From assembly GCA_910575625.1 (NCBI GenBank), contig CAJTFD010000013.1, positions 1-64,000 of the forward strand: DNA of 64,000 nt. Reading direction: 5' to 3'. The DNA is from Clostridia bacterium (GTDB lineage: Bacteria; Bacillota; Clostridia; Lachnospirales; Lachnospiraceae). The notes beneath the pieces were generated by a model, which worked only from the letters and a program-made list of their open reading frames with translations, was not told where the DNA came from and did no database searches. Shown here in pieces: positions 1-8,651 of the stretch (position 1 is the first letter of the stretch; each line of letters begins with the position of its first letter). The position numbers were made by a program, and so were the translations under genes.

Positions 1-37
1 TACCAATATTGCAGCTACGTTCACAAGGATAAACAAG

Positions 38-349
38 GTGACAAATAAAACGAGAATGACCGCAGAGGTCAGAGAAAAATTAAGAAAAATCCATTTGAAT
101 ACAGGCAAAGGGAGAACCTATGCCAAACGTTATGGAAAGCATGAGCACCGTATTGTTGCAGAACAGATTCTTGGCAGGACATTATTGCCAGAAGAGGTTG
201 TTCATCATATTGATGGCAATAAGCGTAACAATAAGCCAGAAAATCTGAGGGTATTTGAATCCCAAAGCGACCATGCAAAATTTCATGCGGAGTTCAGATG
301 GTTCATAAAAGAACTTGAAAAATTGGATGCAGAGGGAGGTGATGCCTGA
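38..349 (+). CDS. HNH homing-type endonuclease
   Basis: The 103-residue product has a classic HNH core at about residues 50-75 (EEVVHHIDGNKRNNKPENL), with the histidine pair, the N-x-x-N step and the closing PENL. Such small nucleases are free-standing in phage genomes and nick or cut DNA. The GTG start at 38 has an AAGGA ribosome site, but the frame is open to the window edge, so the gene could begin further left. Its stop overlaps the start of the helicase reading frame by an ATGA-like arrangement. Confidence 0.75.
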   Translation: MTNKTRMTAEVREKLRKIHLNTGKGRTYAKRYGKHEHRIVAEQILGRTLLPEEVVHHIDGNKRNNKPENLRVFESQSDHAKFHAEFRWFIKELEKLDAEGGDA

Positions 350-1726
350 TGAAGTTCGTACCACACAGTTATCAGAAATTTGCGATCGAATATATTGAAA
401 GCCATCCGATAGCGGCTGTTCTGTTGGATATGGGCTTGGGTTGAGGGCAAGACAGGGATAACGCTGACGGCGGTGAATGACCTGATGTTTGACAGCTTTG
501 AGGTCCATAAGGTGCTTGTGATAGCGCCCATCAGGGTGGCTTCATTCAGCTGGCCGGCAGAGATGGAGAAATGGGATCATCTGAAAGGGATGAGGTACAG
601 CGTGGCAGTCGGCACGGCGGCGGAGAGGCTTTCTGCATTGAGCCGGCAGGCGGACATTTACCTGATCAACCGTGAGAACGTGCAGTGGCTGGTTTCAGAG
701 AGCGGCATCCCCTTTGATTTTGACATGGTGGTGATCGATGAGCTGTCATCCTTTAAGAACCACCAGACAAAACGGTTCAAGGCGCTGATGAAAGTGCGGC
801 CGAAGGTGAAGCGCATCGTGGGGTTGACCGGGACGCCTTCCAGCAACGGGCTGATGGACCTGTGGGCGGAGTTTCGGCTGCTGGACATGGGGGAGCGGCT
901 TGGGCGGTTCATCGGTCAGTACCGGACATCCTATTTCCGGCCGGATAAGCAGAACGGGCAGGTGGTATTTTCCTATAAGCCGCTGCCGGGTGCGGAGAAG
1001 CAGATTTACGGCAGGATATCCGACATCACCATTTCCATGAAGTCCACTGACCACCTGCGGATGCCGGAGCTGGTAAATTCCAGGTACACGGTGTACCTCT
1101 CCGAAAAGGAGCAGGAAAGATATGAGGAACTGAAAAAAGACCTTGTCCTGCAGCTGCCGGACGGGGACATCACGGCCGCCAATGCGGCGGCTCTTTCCGG
1201 GAAGCTGTCGCAGATGGCTAACGGGGCCATATATACGGATACAGGGGAGACCGTTTCCGTCCATGAGAGAAAGCTGGATGCGCTGGAGGACATCATTGAA
1301 GCAGCGAACGGCAAGCCGGTATTGGTGGCTTACTGGTTCCGGCATGACTTTGAGAGGATTTCAGAGCGGCTCCAAAAGCTGAAAATCCCATATGCCAGGC
1401 TGGACACGGATGCCAGCATCCAGAGATGGAATGCAGGGGAAATCCCAGTGGCGCTGATCCATCCGGCATCTGCCGGGCACGGCCTGAACCTGCAGGCGGG
1501 TGGTTCCACCCTTGTGTGGTTCGGCCTTACCTGGTCACTGGAATTATACCAGCAGACGGTGGCGAGGCTGTGGCGGCAGGGGCAGTCATCGGAGACCGTG
1601 GTGGTGCAGCACATCATCACGGATGGCACCATAGACGGGCGGATCATGAAGGCGTTGTCAGAAAAAGATAACATGCAGTCCGCATTGATCGATGCGGTGA
1701 AAGCGGAGGTGGGAGCGTATGGGTAA
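349..1726 (+). pseudogene. SNF2-type DEAD/DEAH helicase, frameshifted in Walker A
   Basis: The start ATG at 349 opens a frame reading MKFVPHSYQKFAIEY and continues to DMGLG, then hits TGA at 442-444. The conserved continuation (KTGITLTAVNDL) resumes in another frame from 449. Relative to an expected GLGKT codon string, about 7 extra bases lie at 441-447. The downstream frame is intact to 1726 and carries the Walker B-like VVIDELS, the GLTGTP motif III and a C-terminal helicase half ending in the QxxxRxxRQGQ motif VI. A shorter product could start at an internal ATG (473), but it would lack the ATP-binding loop. Phage SNF2 helicases of this type sit next to late genes in many clostridial prophages. 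The gene is probably inactive unless the shift is bypassed. Confidence 0.8.
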
Positions 1727-2210
1727 GTCAGGACAGGTGAGCACGGGAAAGGGCGGGGAATTTGACGGAAGAGGGTCTGCCGGGATGACAGCAAGGGAAT
1801 ATCTGTCCCAGGCATATTACCTGGACCAGAGGATAAACAGCAAGATTGAGCAGGTGGAGTCCCTGAATGACCTGGCGAGGAAAGCCGGGTGTGCCATCAG
1901 CGGGATGCCCAGGAACCCGGACCGGGCGGTGTCCTCCATGGCCAATGCCGTGGAAAGGATCGTTGACCTGCAGGCGGAGATCAATGCGGACATTGACAGG
2001 ATGGTGGGACTGAAAACGGAAATCATGAAAGTGATCAGGCAGGTGGATGACCCGGAATTCCAGACGCTTCTGGAGAAGAGGTACCTGAACTTCCATACCT
2101 GGGGGCAGATTGCCGTGGACATGGGATATAACGTAAGGCACCTGTACCGGATTCATGACAGGGCGCTGCTGGAGATCAAGATTCCGAAAGTTGTCACTGG
2201 ATGTCAGTAG
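1719..2210 (+). CDS. Phage late regulator-like protein (DUF1492/ArpU-type)
   Basis: The 163-residue product is helical. Its N-terminal half (EYLSQAYYLDQRINSKIEQV) and C-terminal sigma-region-4-like helix-turn-helix (TLLEKRYLNFHTWGQIAVDM, then VRHLYRIHDRAL) match the DUF1492/ArpU group. This group sits just before the phage terminase genes and is thought to switch on late transcription. ATG 1719 has a GGAGGTGGG ribosome site and overlaps the helicase end by 8 bp; ATG 1785 is an alternative start. The last codons overlap a three-fold 10-bp repeat (2192-2216) that could be its own binding site. Confidence 0.7.
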   Translation: MGKSGQVSTGKGGEFDGRGSAGMTAREYLSQAYYLDQRINSKIEQVESLNDLARKAGCAISGMPRNPDRAVSSMANAVERIVDLQAEINADIDRMVGLKTEIMKVIRQVDDPEFQTLLEKRYLNFHTWGQIAVDMGYNVRHLYRIHDRALLEIKIPKVVTGCQ

Positions 2211-2216
2211 ATGTCA
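2192..2216. promoter_or_regulatory. Three TGTCA direct repeats, 10-bp period
   Basis: TGTCA occurs at 2192-2196, 2202-2206 and 2212-2216, with near-identical spacers (CTGGA, GTAGA). The period of one helical turn is typical of a protein-binding array. It lies at the 3' end of the late-regulator-like gene and before the terminase module, so a late-promoter operator is a reasonable guess. Confidence 0.45.
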
Positions 2217-2263
2217 AAGGGGTATGTGTGGTAATGTTAAAGTGGCGAAAATGAAAAACGGGG

Positions 2264-2297
2264 AAGCCCGACGGGAGAAAATCCTGCCGGGCTTTTC
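2264..2297 (+). terminator. Rho-independent terminator
   Basis: The arms AAGCCCG and CGGGCTT flank a short loop and are followed by TTTT. It separates the late-regulator-like gene from the HNH gene of the packaging module. Confidence 0.6.
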
Positions 2298-2322
2298 CTA
2301 TGCCTGGAAGGAGGCGGGGCAG

Positions 2323-2679
2323 ATGCCGAGGAAACCAAAGCACCCATGCGGGTATCCGGGATGCCCGGAACTGACGGATGGCAGATATTGTGGGGAACAT
2401 GCGGCTGCGATGAACCGGAGGTATGAGAAATACGGGAGGAACCCGGAGACGAAAAGGCGGTACGGCAGGGCGTGGAAGAGGATACGTGACAGGTATGCGT
2501 CACGGCATCCGTTCTGTGAGCATTGCCTGGAGAAGGGTGCGGCCGTGCCCGTGGAGGAAGTGCACCACAAGGTACCGCTGAGTGAAGGTGGCACACATGA
2601 TGCAGGCAACCTGATTTCATTGTGCAAGTCGTGTCACTCGCGCATCCATGCGGAGCGCGGCGACCGGTGGGGCCGGTAG
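2323..2679 (+). CDS. HNH endonuclease (packaging-associated)
   Basis: The 118-residue protein has two cysteine pairs near the N-terminus (CGYPGC and YCGEH) and a C-terminal HNH fold. The fold shows FCEHCLEKG, VEEVHHKVPLSEGG and NLISLCKSCHSRIH, i.e. the metal cysteines and the catalytic histidines. HNH proteins encoded immediately before terminase assist cos-type packaging with the large terminase in HK97-like phages. ATG 2323 is chosen because GGAGGCGG lies just upstream and homologues usually begin MPRKPK. Confidence 0.85.
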   Translation: MPRKPKHPCGYPGCPELTDGRYCGEHAAAMNRRYEKYGRNPETKRRYGRAWKRIRDRYASRHPFCEHCLEKGAAVPVEEVHHKVPLSEGGTHDAGNLISLCKSCHSRIHAERGDRWGR

Positions 2680-2790
2680 GGGGGATGGAAATCTCCATGG
2701 CCCCTCCCCTGGGGAACGGGGCGGGGGTCACACGCACAAAAAGCGGAAATCAAACGGGGTATTATCCCCTGCAGGAGAGGGGTGAGGGAA

Positions 2791-3333
2791 ATGGCAAAGG
2801 ACGGGACTGCAAGGGGCGGGCCCAGGACCGGGGCCGGGCGTAAGCCCAAGGCGCTGGCTGACAAGGTCGCGCAGGGCATGGCGGCGGACGTCCTCGCCCT
2901 TCCGGCGCCTGCGGACATGGAGGGCGTGGACGTCCCGCCGGTGAAGGACTTCCTGAAGGCCGCCCAGAAGAGCGGCATAGACCTCTGCGCGGAGGAGGTG
3001 TTCAGGAGCACCTATGTCTGGCTGGAGGAGCGTGGGTGCGGGCAGTATGTGAACGCCCAACTCATTGAGCAGTATGCGATGTCGGTGTCCAGGTGGGTGC
3101 AGTGCGAGACCTGCATCTCGGAATACGGGTTCCTTGCGAAGCACCCGACCACGGGGGCGGCCATAGCGAGCCCGTATGTGACGATGAGCCAGAATTACCT
3201 GAAGCAGGTCAACCAGTGCTGGTTCCAGATCTACCAGATCGTGAAGGAGAACTGCTCAGCCGGGTACGGCGGGGCGAACCCGCATGATGACCTGATGGAG
3301 CGGCTGCTGGCGGCACGCAGGAGGAAGGATTGA
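2791..3333 (+). CDS. Terminase small subunit, P27 family
   Basis: The 180-residue product begins with the low-complexity GPRTGAGRKPK segment typical of P27 small terminases. The helical DNA-binding body follows (QYAMSVSRWVQCE, YVTMSQNYLKQVNQCWFQIYQIVKEN). It recognises phage DNA for packaging together with the large subunit encoded at 5585. The gene sits in the usual HNH-TerS order but is separated from TerL by two ParB-like genes and a methyltransferase. ATG 2791 was preferred over GTG 2782. Confidence 0.85.
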   Translation: MAKDGTARGGPRTGAGRKPKALADKVAQGMAADVLALPAPADMEGVDVPPVKDFLKAAQKSGIDLCAEEVFRSTYVWLEERGCGQYVNAQLIEQYAMSVSRWVQCETCISEYGFLAKHPTTGAAIASPYVTMSQNYLKQVNQCWFQIYQIVKENCSAGYGGANPHDDLMERLLAARRRKD

Positions 3334-3377
3334 AGCGGCGGGGCACAGAAAAGGAAGTTTGCAGCAGGAGGGATGGA

Positions 3378-3815
3378 ATGGAATATGTGAAGAAGAGGCT
3401 TGCGGATATCAGGCCGTATGGGAATAACCCCAGGATCAATGACGTGGCGGTGGATGACGTGGTGGAGAGCATCCGGCAGTGTTCTTATATCGCCCCCATC
3501 ATCGTGGATGAGGACGGGGTGATCCTGGCGGGGCATACCAGGTATAAGGCGCTCTTGAAGCTGGGGTATGAGGAGTGTGACGTGGTCATAGCCGCCGGGC
3601 TTACGGAAGACCAGAAGAGGAAGTACCGGCTTTATGACAACAAGACGGCGGAGTTTGCCGGGTGGGACCAGAAGAAGCTGGGCGCGGAGCTGGCGGACGT
3701 GGATTTCTGCGGGTATGATTTCGGGCAGCCTGCCCCTGCTGCTCCCGATGGAGGGGAGCAGGACGGACCTGTGGTGAAGACGTGCCCGTGCTGTGGGGAG
3801 GTGTTTGAGGTATGA
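3378..3815 (+). CDS. ParB/Srx-like nuclease-domain protein 1
   Basis: The 145-residue protein shows the ParB N-terminal domain: DIRPYGNNPRIND, then VVESIRQCSYIAPIIV, DGVILAGHTRYKA and the D-NKTAEFA segment. The GHTR box is the nucleotide-binding/catalytic motif of the family. The C-terminus ends in a small zinc-knuckle-like CPCCGEVFEV. In phages such proteins are commonly paired with DNA methyltransferases, as here. ATG 3378 follows CAGGAGGG. The next gene is a diverged copy overlapping by 4 bp. Confidence 0.8.
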   Translation: MEYVKKRLADIRPYGNNPRINDVAVDDVVESIRQCSYIAPIIVDEDGVILAGHTRYKALLKLGYEECDVVIAAGLTEDQKRKYRLYDNKTAEFAGWDQKKLGAELADVDFCGYDFGQPAPAAPDGGEQDGPVVKTCPCCGEVFEV

Positions 3816-4333
3816 GGCTGGAGGTTTTGAAACTTGCGGATATCGTCCCTTACGGGAATAACCCGCGGAAGAATGACGGGGCGGTCAATGCCGTGGCGGA
3901 GAGCATCCGGCAGTGCTCCTATGTTGCGCCCATCATCGTGGATGAAGGGAATGTCATCATTGCGGGGCATACCCGGTACAAGGCTCTGAAAGCGCTTGGC
4001 GTGGAGGAGGCACAGTGCCTGGTCTGTGAGGGGCTGTCGGAGGAGCAGAAGAGGAAATACCGATACCTGGACAACAAGACCGGGGAAAAGGCAACGTGGG
4101 ACCTCCTGAAGCTGGAAGTCGAGCTGGAGGGGCTTGACCTGGAAGGGTTTGACTTCTTCGGGATGGCGGAGGAGCTGCCCGTGGACGGCGCAGGCGCGGG
4201 GGATGGCGCGGGCGGCGGCACGGATAGCGGCGCGGACAGGGAGATCACGGGCTCCACGGAATATGATGCGGAGGTGTTCGGGGATGAAGAGTTCAAGTAC
4301 CAGTGCCCGGCGTGCGGTTTCCGGTTCAACTGA
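3812..4333 (+). CDS. ParB/Srx-like nuclease-domain protein 2
   Basis: The 173-residue paralogue of the preceding gene shares IVPYGNNPR, SIRQCSYVAPIIVDEG, IIAGHTRYKA and YRYLDNKTGEKA. It has a longer glycine/aspartate-rich linker (about residues 125-155) and again ends in a CPACGFRF knuckle. Its start overlaps the stop of copy 1 (ATGA), which implies translational coupling. Its 3' end overlaps the start of the methyltransferase by about 50 bp. The tandem copies point to a local duplication with retained function. Confidence 0.8.
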   Translation: MRLEVLKLADIVPYGNNPRKNDGAVNAVAESIRQCSYVAPIIVDEGNVIIAGHTRYKALKALGVEEAQCLVCEGLSEEQKRKYRYLDNKTGEKATWDLLKLEVELEGLDLEGFDFFGMAEELPVDGAGAGDGAGGGTDSGADREITGSTEYDAEVFGDEEFKYQCPACGFRFN

Positions 4334-5357
4334 TTTCCCGTGGGACTGGCGGCTGGGGGACCTGGATAAGCGCCCGAAGCATGGGCACACGGTCTTTTCC
4401 TGTTTCAGCTGCGGGGGCGGTTCTTCCATGGGGTATAAGCTGGCGGGGTATGAGGTGGTCGGCAACTGTGAGATCGATCCGGACATGATGAAGATATACC
4501 GGAAGAACAACCACCCGGAGCATAGCTTCCTTATGGACATCCGTGATTTTGTTGAATTGCCGGAGGAGAAACTGCCGGAGAAGCTGAAATGCCTGGATGT
4601 CCTGGACGGTTCGCCGCCGTGTTCGGTGTTCTCGCTGGCGGGTGTCCGGGAGGAGGGCTGGAACGTGGAGAAGTCTTTCCGGGAGGGGCAGGCGAAGCAG
4701 AGGCTGGATGACCTGTTTTTCTATTTCATCCGGGTGGCGGAGCGGCTGAGGCCGAAGGTGGTCATTGCGGAGAATGTGAAGGGGCTGATCACGGGGAACG
4801 CGAAGGGCTGGGTGAACCGGATTGTGGGGGCGTTCGATGCGGCGGGCTATTCCGTGCAGATATTCCTGTTCAATGCGGCGCGGATGGGCGTGCCGCAGAA
4901 GAGGGAGAGGGTGTTTTTTATTGCCGGCAGGAAGGATCTGCATTTTCCGAAGCTGTCCATGGCGTTCAACGCAAAGCTCATCCCCTTTGTGGATGTCCGG
5001 GAGCCTTATGGGAAAGCACCGTCCGGCGACAGTCTGGCGGCGCGGATCATGAAGTACCGGATCTCTTCGGACAGGTGTGTTGCGGACATCAACATGAGGG
5101 TGAGGAAGAAGAACAGCGGCTTCACTTCCCCAGTCAACCATGATGATGAGCCGGTGCAGACGGTCACTGCGGGAGGTTACTGTTTCCGCATGTGTGACGG
5201 GCTGCTCATGACGGATAAGGATATCATCAGCTGCCAGACGTTCCCGCAGGATTATGATTTCATGGGCCAGAATGTGCAGTATGTCTGCGGCATGAGCGTG
5301 CCGCCGGTGATGATGGCGAAGATTGCGGAGCAGGTGTACTGGCAGTGGATGAAATGA
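4284..5357 (+). CDS. DNA (cytosine-5) methyltransferase
   Basis: The 357-residue enzyme transfers a methyl group from S-adenosylmethionine to cytosine C5. Visible motifs are: motif I-like FSCFSCGGGSSMGYKLAG, motif IV DGSPPCSVFS with the catalytic Cys (about residue 112), motif VI ENVKGL, motif VIII PQKRERVFFIAGR, and a late motif X (FMGQNVQYVCGMSVPP). No restriction endonuclease is adjacent, so it is probably an orphan phage enzyme protecting phage DNA. ATG 4284 has GGAGGTG upstream and gives a full N-terminus. A longer in-frame extension to 4134 lies inside the upstream gene and is unlikely. Confidence 0.9.
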   Translation: MKSSSTSARRAVSGSTDFPWDWRLGDLDKRPKHGHTVFSCFSCGGGSSMGYKLAGYEVVGNCEIDPDMMKIYRKNNHPEHSFLMDIRDFVELPEEKLPEKLKCLDVLDGSPPCSVFSLAGVREEGWNVEKSFREGQAKQRLDDLFFYFIRVAERLRPKVVIAENVKGLITGNAKGWVNRIVGAFDAAGYSVQIFLFNAARMGVPQKRERVFFIAGRKDLHFPKLSMAFNAKLIPFVDVREPYGKAPSGDSLAARIMKYRISSDRCVADINMRVRKKNSGFTSPVNHDDEPVQTVTAGGYCFRMCDGLLMTDKDIISCQTFPQDYDFMGQNVQYVCGMSVPPVMMAKIAEQVYWQWMK

Positions 5358-5584
5358 CTGGCGGCGGGGCTGTCTAAGCGGAGGGGGTTTATCCGGTATG
5401 GGTAAAGGTTCTGCTTTTTTGGGTGGATGCCGTTTGATGGCCTGCCGCCTGGGAGGGATTGCTGCATGTGTTTTGGGCGCTGGCAGAGAAAGGACTTGCA
5501 GGGAAGCGGATAGGTGTCTGTTTTGATATCGCCCTGTGGAATGGCAGGAGAAGAGACGGGGCATGGCGGGAGGAGGTGAGGCTG

Positions 5585-7192
5585 GTGGCGATGCGGAAGC
5601 TGAAGAAGTACAGGCCTACGAAGTTCCGGGCGCGGGGGTCTGTGTACGATAAGGCGGCTGCGGATTACGCGGTCAGCTTCATCGAGTGCCTGTGCCATAC
5701 GAAGGGGACCTGGGCGGGGAAGCCTTTTGAGCTGATCGACTGGCAGGAGCAGATCATCCGGGACGTGTTCGGGACGGTCAAGGGGAACGGGTACCGGCAG
5801 TTCAACACGGCCTATGTGGAGATCCCGAAGAAGCAGGGGAAGAGCGAGCTGGCGGCGGCCGTGGCGCTGCTCCTGACCTGCGGGGACGGGGAGGAGCGCG
5901 CGGAGGTATACGGGTGCGCGGCTGACCGGCAGCAGGCTTCCATTGTGTTTGAGGTGGCGGCGGACATGGTGCGGATGTGCCCGGCGCTGAACAGGCGGGT
6001 GAAGATACTGGCGTCCCAGAAGCGGATCGTGTACCAGCCGACCAATTCTTTTTATCAGGTTTTGTCGGCGGAGGCTTATTCAAAGCATGGGTTCAATATC
6101 CACGGGGTTGTCTTTGACGAGCTGCATACCCAGCCGAACCGGAAGTTGTTTGACGTGATGACGAAGGGCTCCGGGGATGCCAGGATGCAGCCTTTGTATT
6201 TTCTGATCACCACGGCGGGGACGGATACGAATTCCATCTGTTATGAGACGCACCAGAAAGCCGTGGATATTTTGGAGGGGAGGAAGGCTGACCCTACTTT
6301 CTACCCGGTGATCTATGGGGCGGATGAGGCGGCTGACTGGACGGACCCGAAGGTGTGGAAGAAGGCGAACCCGTCTTTGGGCATCACGGTGGGGCTGGAC
6401 AAGGTGAAGGCGGCGTGCGAGTCGGCGAAGCAGAATCCCGGGGAGGAGAATTCTTTCCGGCAGCTGCGGCTGAACCAGTGGGTGAAGCAGGCTGTCCGGT
6501 GGATGCCGATGGCGAAGTGGGACGCCTGCGGGTTCCGGGTGGACGCGGAGGGGCTGGAGGGGCGTGTGTGCTATGGAGGGCTGGACCTTTCCTCCACCAC
6601 GGACATCACGGCCTTTGTGCTGGTGTTCCCGCCGCTGGATGAGGAGGATAAGTTCTGCGTGCTGCCTTATTTCTGGATACCGGAGGAGACGCTGGAGCTG
6701 CGGGTGCGGCGTGACCATGTGCCTTATGACGTATGGGCGCGGCAGGGGTTTCTGGAGACCACGGAGGGGAATGTGGTGCATTACGGGTATATTGAAAAGT
6801 TCATTGAGCGGCTGGGGGAGCGGTTCAACATCCGGGAGATCGCGTTTGACCGGTGGGGCGCGGTGCAGATGGTCCAGAACCTGGAGGGGATGGGGTTCAC
6901 GGTGGTCCCGTTCGGGCAGGGGTTCAAGGATATGTCGCCGCCCACCAAGGAGCTGATGAAGCTGGTGCTGGAGCAGATGGTGGCCCATGGCGGGCACCCT
7001 GTCCTGCGCTGGATGATGGACAATATCTTCATCCGGACGGACCCGGCGGGGAACATCAAGGCGGACAAGGAGAAGTCCACGGAGAAGATTGACGGCGCCA
7101 TTGCGATGATCATGGGGCTGGACAGGGCGATACGGTGTGGGAACGATACGAGGGAATCCGTGTATGACACAAGGGGGCTGCTCGTGTTCTGA
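5585..7192 (+). CDS. terL: Terminase large subunit
   Basis: The 535-residue DNA-packaging motor has an N-terminal ATPase. This shows a Walker A-like VEIPKKQGKSELA at about residue 80 and Walker B GVVFDELH at about 175, with a TTAGT coupling motif after it. The C-terminal RNase H-like nuclease shows YGGLDLSSTTDITAF, FDRWGA and a late DGAIAMIMGLDRA. The GTG at 5585 follows AGGAGGTGAGG with ideal spacing; ATG 5591 is an alternative. The 227 bp before it (5358-5584) hold no convincing gene. Confidence 0.95.
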   Translation: MAMRKLKKYRPTKFRARGSVYDKAAADYAVSFIECLCHTKGTWAGKPFELIDWQEQIIRDVFGTVKGNGYRQFNTAYVEIPKKQGKSELAAAVALLLTCGDGEERAEVYGCAADRQQASIVFEVAADMVRMCPALNRRVKILASQKRIVYQPTNSFYQVLSAEAYSKHGFNIHGVVFDELHTQPNRKLFDVMTKGSGDARMQPLYFLITTAGTDTNSICYETHQKAVDILEGRKADPTFYPVIYGADEAADWTDPKVWKKANPSLGITVGLDKVKAACESAKQNPGEENSFRQLRLNQWVKQAVRWMPMAKWDACGFRVDAEGLEGRVCYGGLDLSSTTDITAFVLVFPPLDEEDKFCVLPYFWIPEETLELRVRRDHVPYDVWARQGFLETTEGNVVHYGYIEKFIERLGERFNIREIAFDRWGAVQMVQNLEGMGFTVVPFGQGFKDMSPPTKELMKLVLEQMVAHGGHPVLRWMMDNIFIRTDPAGNIKADKEKSTEKIDGAIAMIMGLDRAIRCGNDTRESVYDTRGLLVF

Positions 7193-7217
7193 CGGAGATA
7201 GGAAGGGAGTGGTTGCG

Positions 7218-8651
7218 ATGGGGTTATTGAGAGGGCTGTTCCGGGCCAGGGGCGAACCTCAGGACAGGACATCAGGAAGCGCTTACAGTTTCTTCCTGGG
7301 GAACAGCACGAGCGGGAAACGGGTGAATGAGCGGACTTCCATGCAGATGACGGCGGTGTACTCCTGCGTGCGGATCCTGTCGGAGGCGGTGGCGGGGCTG
7401 CCGCTGCATTTCTACAGGTATACGGAGGGCGGCGGGAAGGAGAAGGCGGCGGGGCATCCGCTGTATTTCCTGCTGCATGACGAGCCGAACCCGGAGATGA
7501 CTTCTTTTGTGTTCCGGGAGACGCTGATGACGCACCTGCTCCTGTGGGGGAATGCCTATGCGCAGGTCATCCGCAACGGCAGGGGGGAGGTCATGGCGCT
7601 GTATCCGCTGATGCCGGACAGGATGAGCGTGGAGCGGGACGGCGGCGGCCAGCTTTACTATGAGTATACGCTGGGGGCGGATGATGTGCCCACGGTGAAA
7701 GGCAGTACGGTGGTGCTGCCGCCTTCGGAGGTCCTGCATATCCCCGGCCTGGGGTTTGACGGGCTGGTGGGGTATTCGCCCATCGCCATGGCGAAGAATG
7801 CCATCGGGATGGCGATTGCCTGTGAGGAATATGGGGCGAAGTTTTTTGCCAACGGCGCACAGCCCAGCGGGGTGCTGGAGCATCCGGGGACGATTAAGGA
7901 CCCGGCGCGGGTGAGGGAGAGTTGGCAGTCCACTTTTGGGGGAAGCCATAACGCCAACAAGGTGGCGGTCCTGGAGGAGGGGATGAAGTATACGCCCATT
8001 TCCATCTCCCCGGAGCAGGCGCAGTTTCTGGAGACGAGGAAGTTCCAGATCAATGAGATCGCGAGGATATTCCGTGTGCCGCCGCATATGGTGGGCGACC
8101 TGGATAAGTCTTCTTTTTCAAACATTGAGCAGCAGAGCCTTGAGTTCGTGAAGTATACGCTTGACCCGTGGGTGTCACGGTGGGAGCAGTCCATGGCGCG
8201 GTCTCTGCTGACGGCGGAGGAGAAAAAGGAGTATTTCGTGAAGTTCAACGTGGACGGCCTGCTCCGGGGCGACTACCAGAGCCGCATGAACGGGTATGCC
8301 GTGGGGCGGCAGAACGGGTGGATGTCGGCGAATGACATCCGGGAGCTGGAGAACCTGGACCGCATCCCGGAGGATCTGGGCGGCGACCTGTACCTGGTGA
8401 ACGGGAACATGATGAAGCTGGAGGATGCCGGGCTGGGCTATGGCGTGGGAAGTCCTGCAGGAGGAACGGAAGATGGCGGCGGTCCAGCCGTCAGGGAGGG
8501 GAGACAGAGGAACCCGGGAGCCGGTGCCGTAGGGGATGCGGAAAAAGCAGATGGTCCTGGCAGCAGTCCTGGAAAGGGCAGGACTGCCGGGGAAGGCAGC
8601 GGGCATCCCGGAAAAAGGGCTGGCGGTAAACCGGCAGATGGAGGTGGATGA
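7218..8651 (+). CDS. Portal protein, HK97 family
   Basis: The 477-residue protein forms the dodecameric portal through which DNA enters the capsid. Family features include TAVYSCVRILSEAVAGLPLH, the FRETLMTHLLLWGNAYA helix, GFDGLVGYSP and the FRVPPHMVGDLDKSSFSN clip/stem region. The last 45 residues are Gly/Pro-rich and disordered. ATG 7218 has GGAAGGGAG upstream. The stop overlaps the start of the protease gene. Confidence 0.93.
   Translation: MGLLRGLFRARGEPQDRTSGSAYSFFLGNSTSGKRVNERTSMQMTAVYSCVRILSEAVAGLPLHFYRYTEGGGKEKAAGHPLYFLLHDEPNPEMTSFVFRETLMTHLLLWGNAYAQVIRNGRGEVMALYPLMPDRMSVERDGGGQLYYEYTLGADDVPTVKGSTVVLPPSEVLHIPGLGFDGLVGYSPIAMAKNAIGMAIACEEYGAKFFANGAQPSGVLEHPGTIKDPARVRESWQSTFGGSHNANKVAVLEEGMKYTPISISPEQAQFLETRKFQINEIARIFRVPPHMVGDLDKSSFSNIEQQSLEFVKYTLDPWVSRWEQSMARSLLTAEEKKEYFVKFNVDGLLRGDYQSRMNGYAVGRQNGWMSANDIRELENLDRIPEDLGGDLYLVNGNMMKLEDAGLGYGVGSPAGGTEDGGGPAVREGRQRNPGAGAVGDAEKADGPGSSPGKGRTAGEGSGHPGKRAGGKPADGGG

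Noticed and set aside
4284-5357. Restriction-modification system
   Set aside because: No restriction endonuclease gene adjoins the methyltransferase; neighbours are ParB-like and terminase genes.
4326-5564. 412-codon minus-strand frame
   Set aside because: Mirror frame of the methyltransferase; low-complexity Arg/Pro/His product typical of antisense of GC-rich genes.
5358-5584. N-terminal extension of the large terminase from 5459
   Set aside because: The strong ribosome site at 5571-5581 and the normal family start favour 5585; the upstream codons resemble no terminase.
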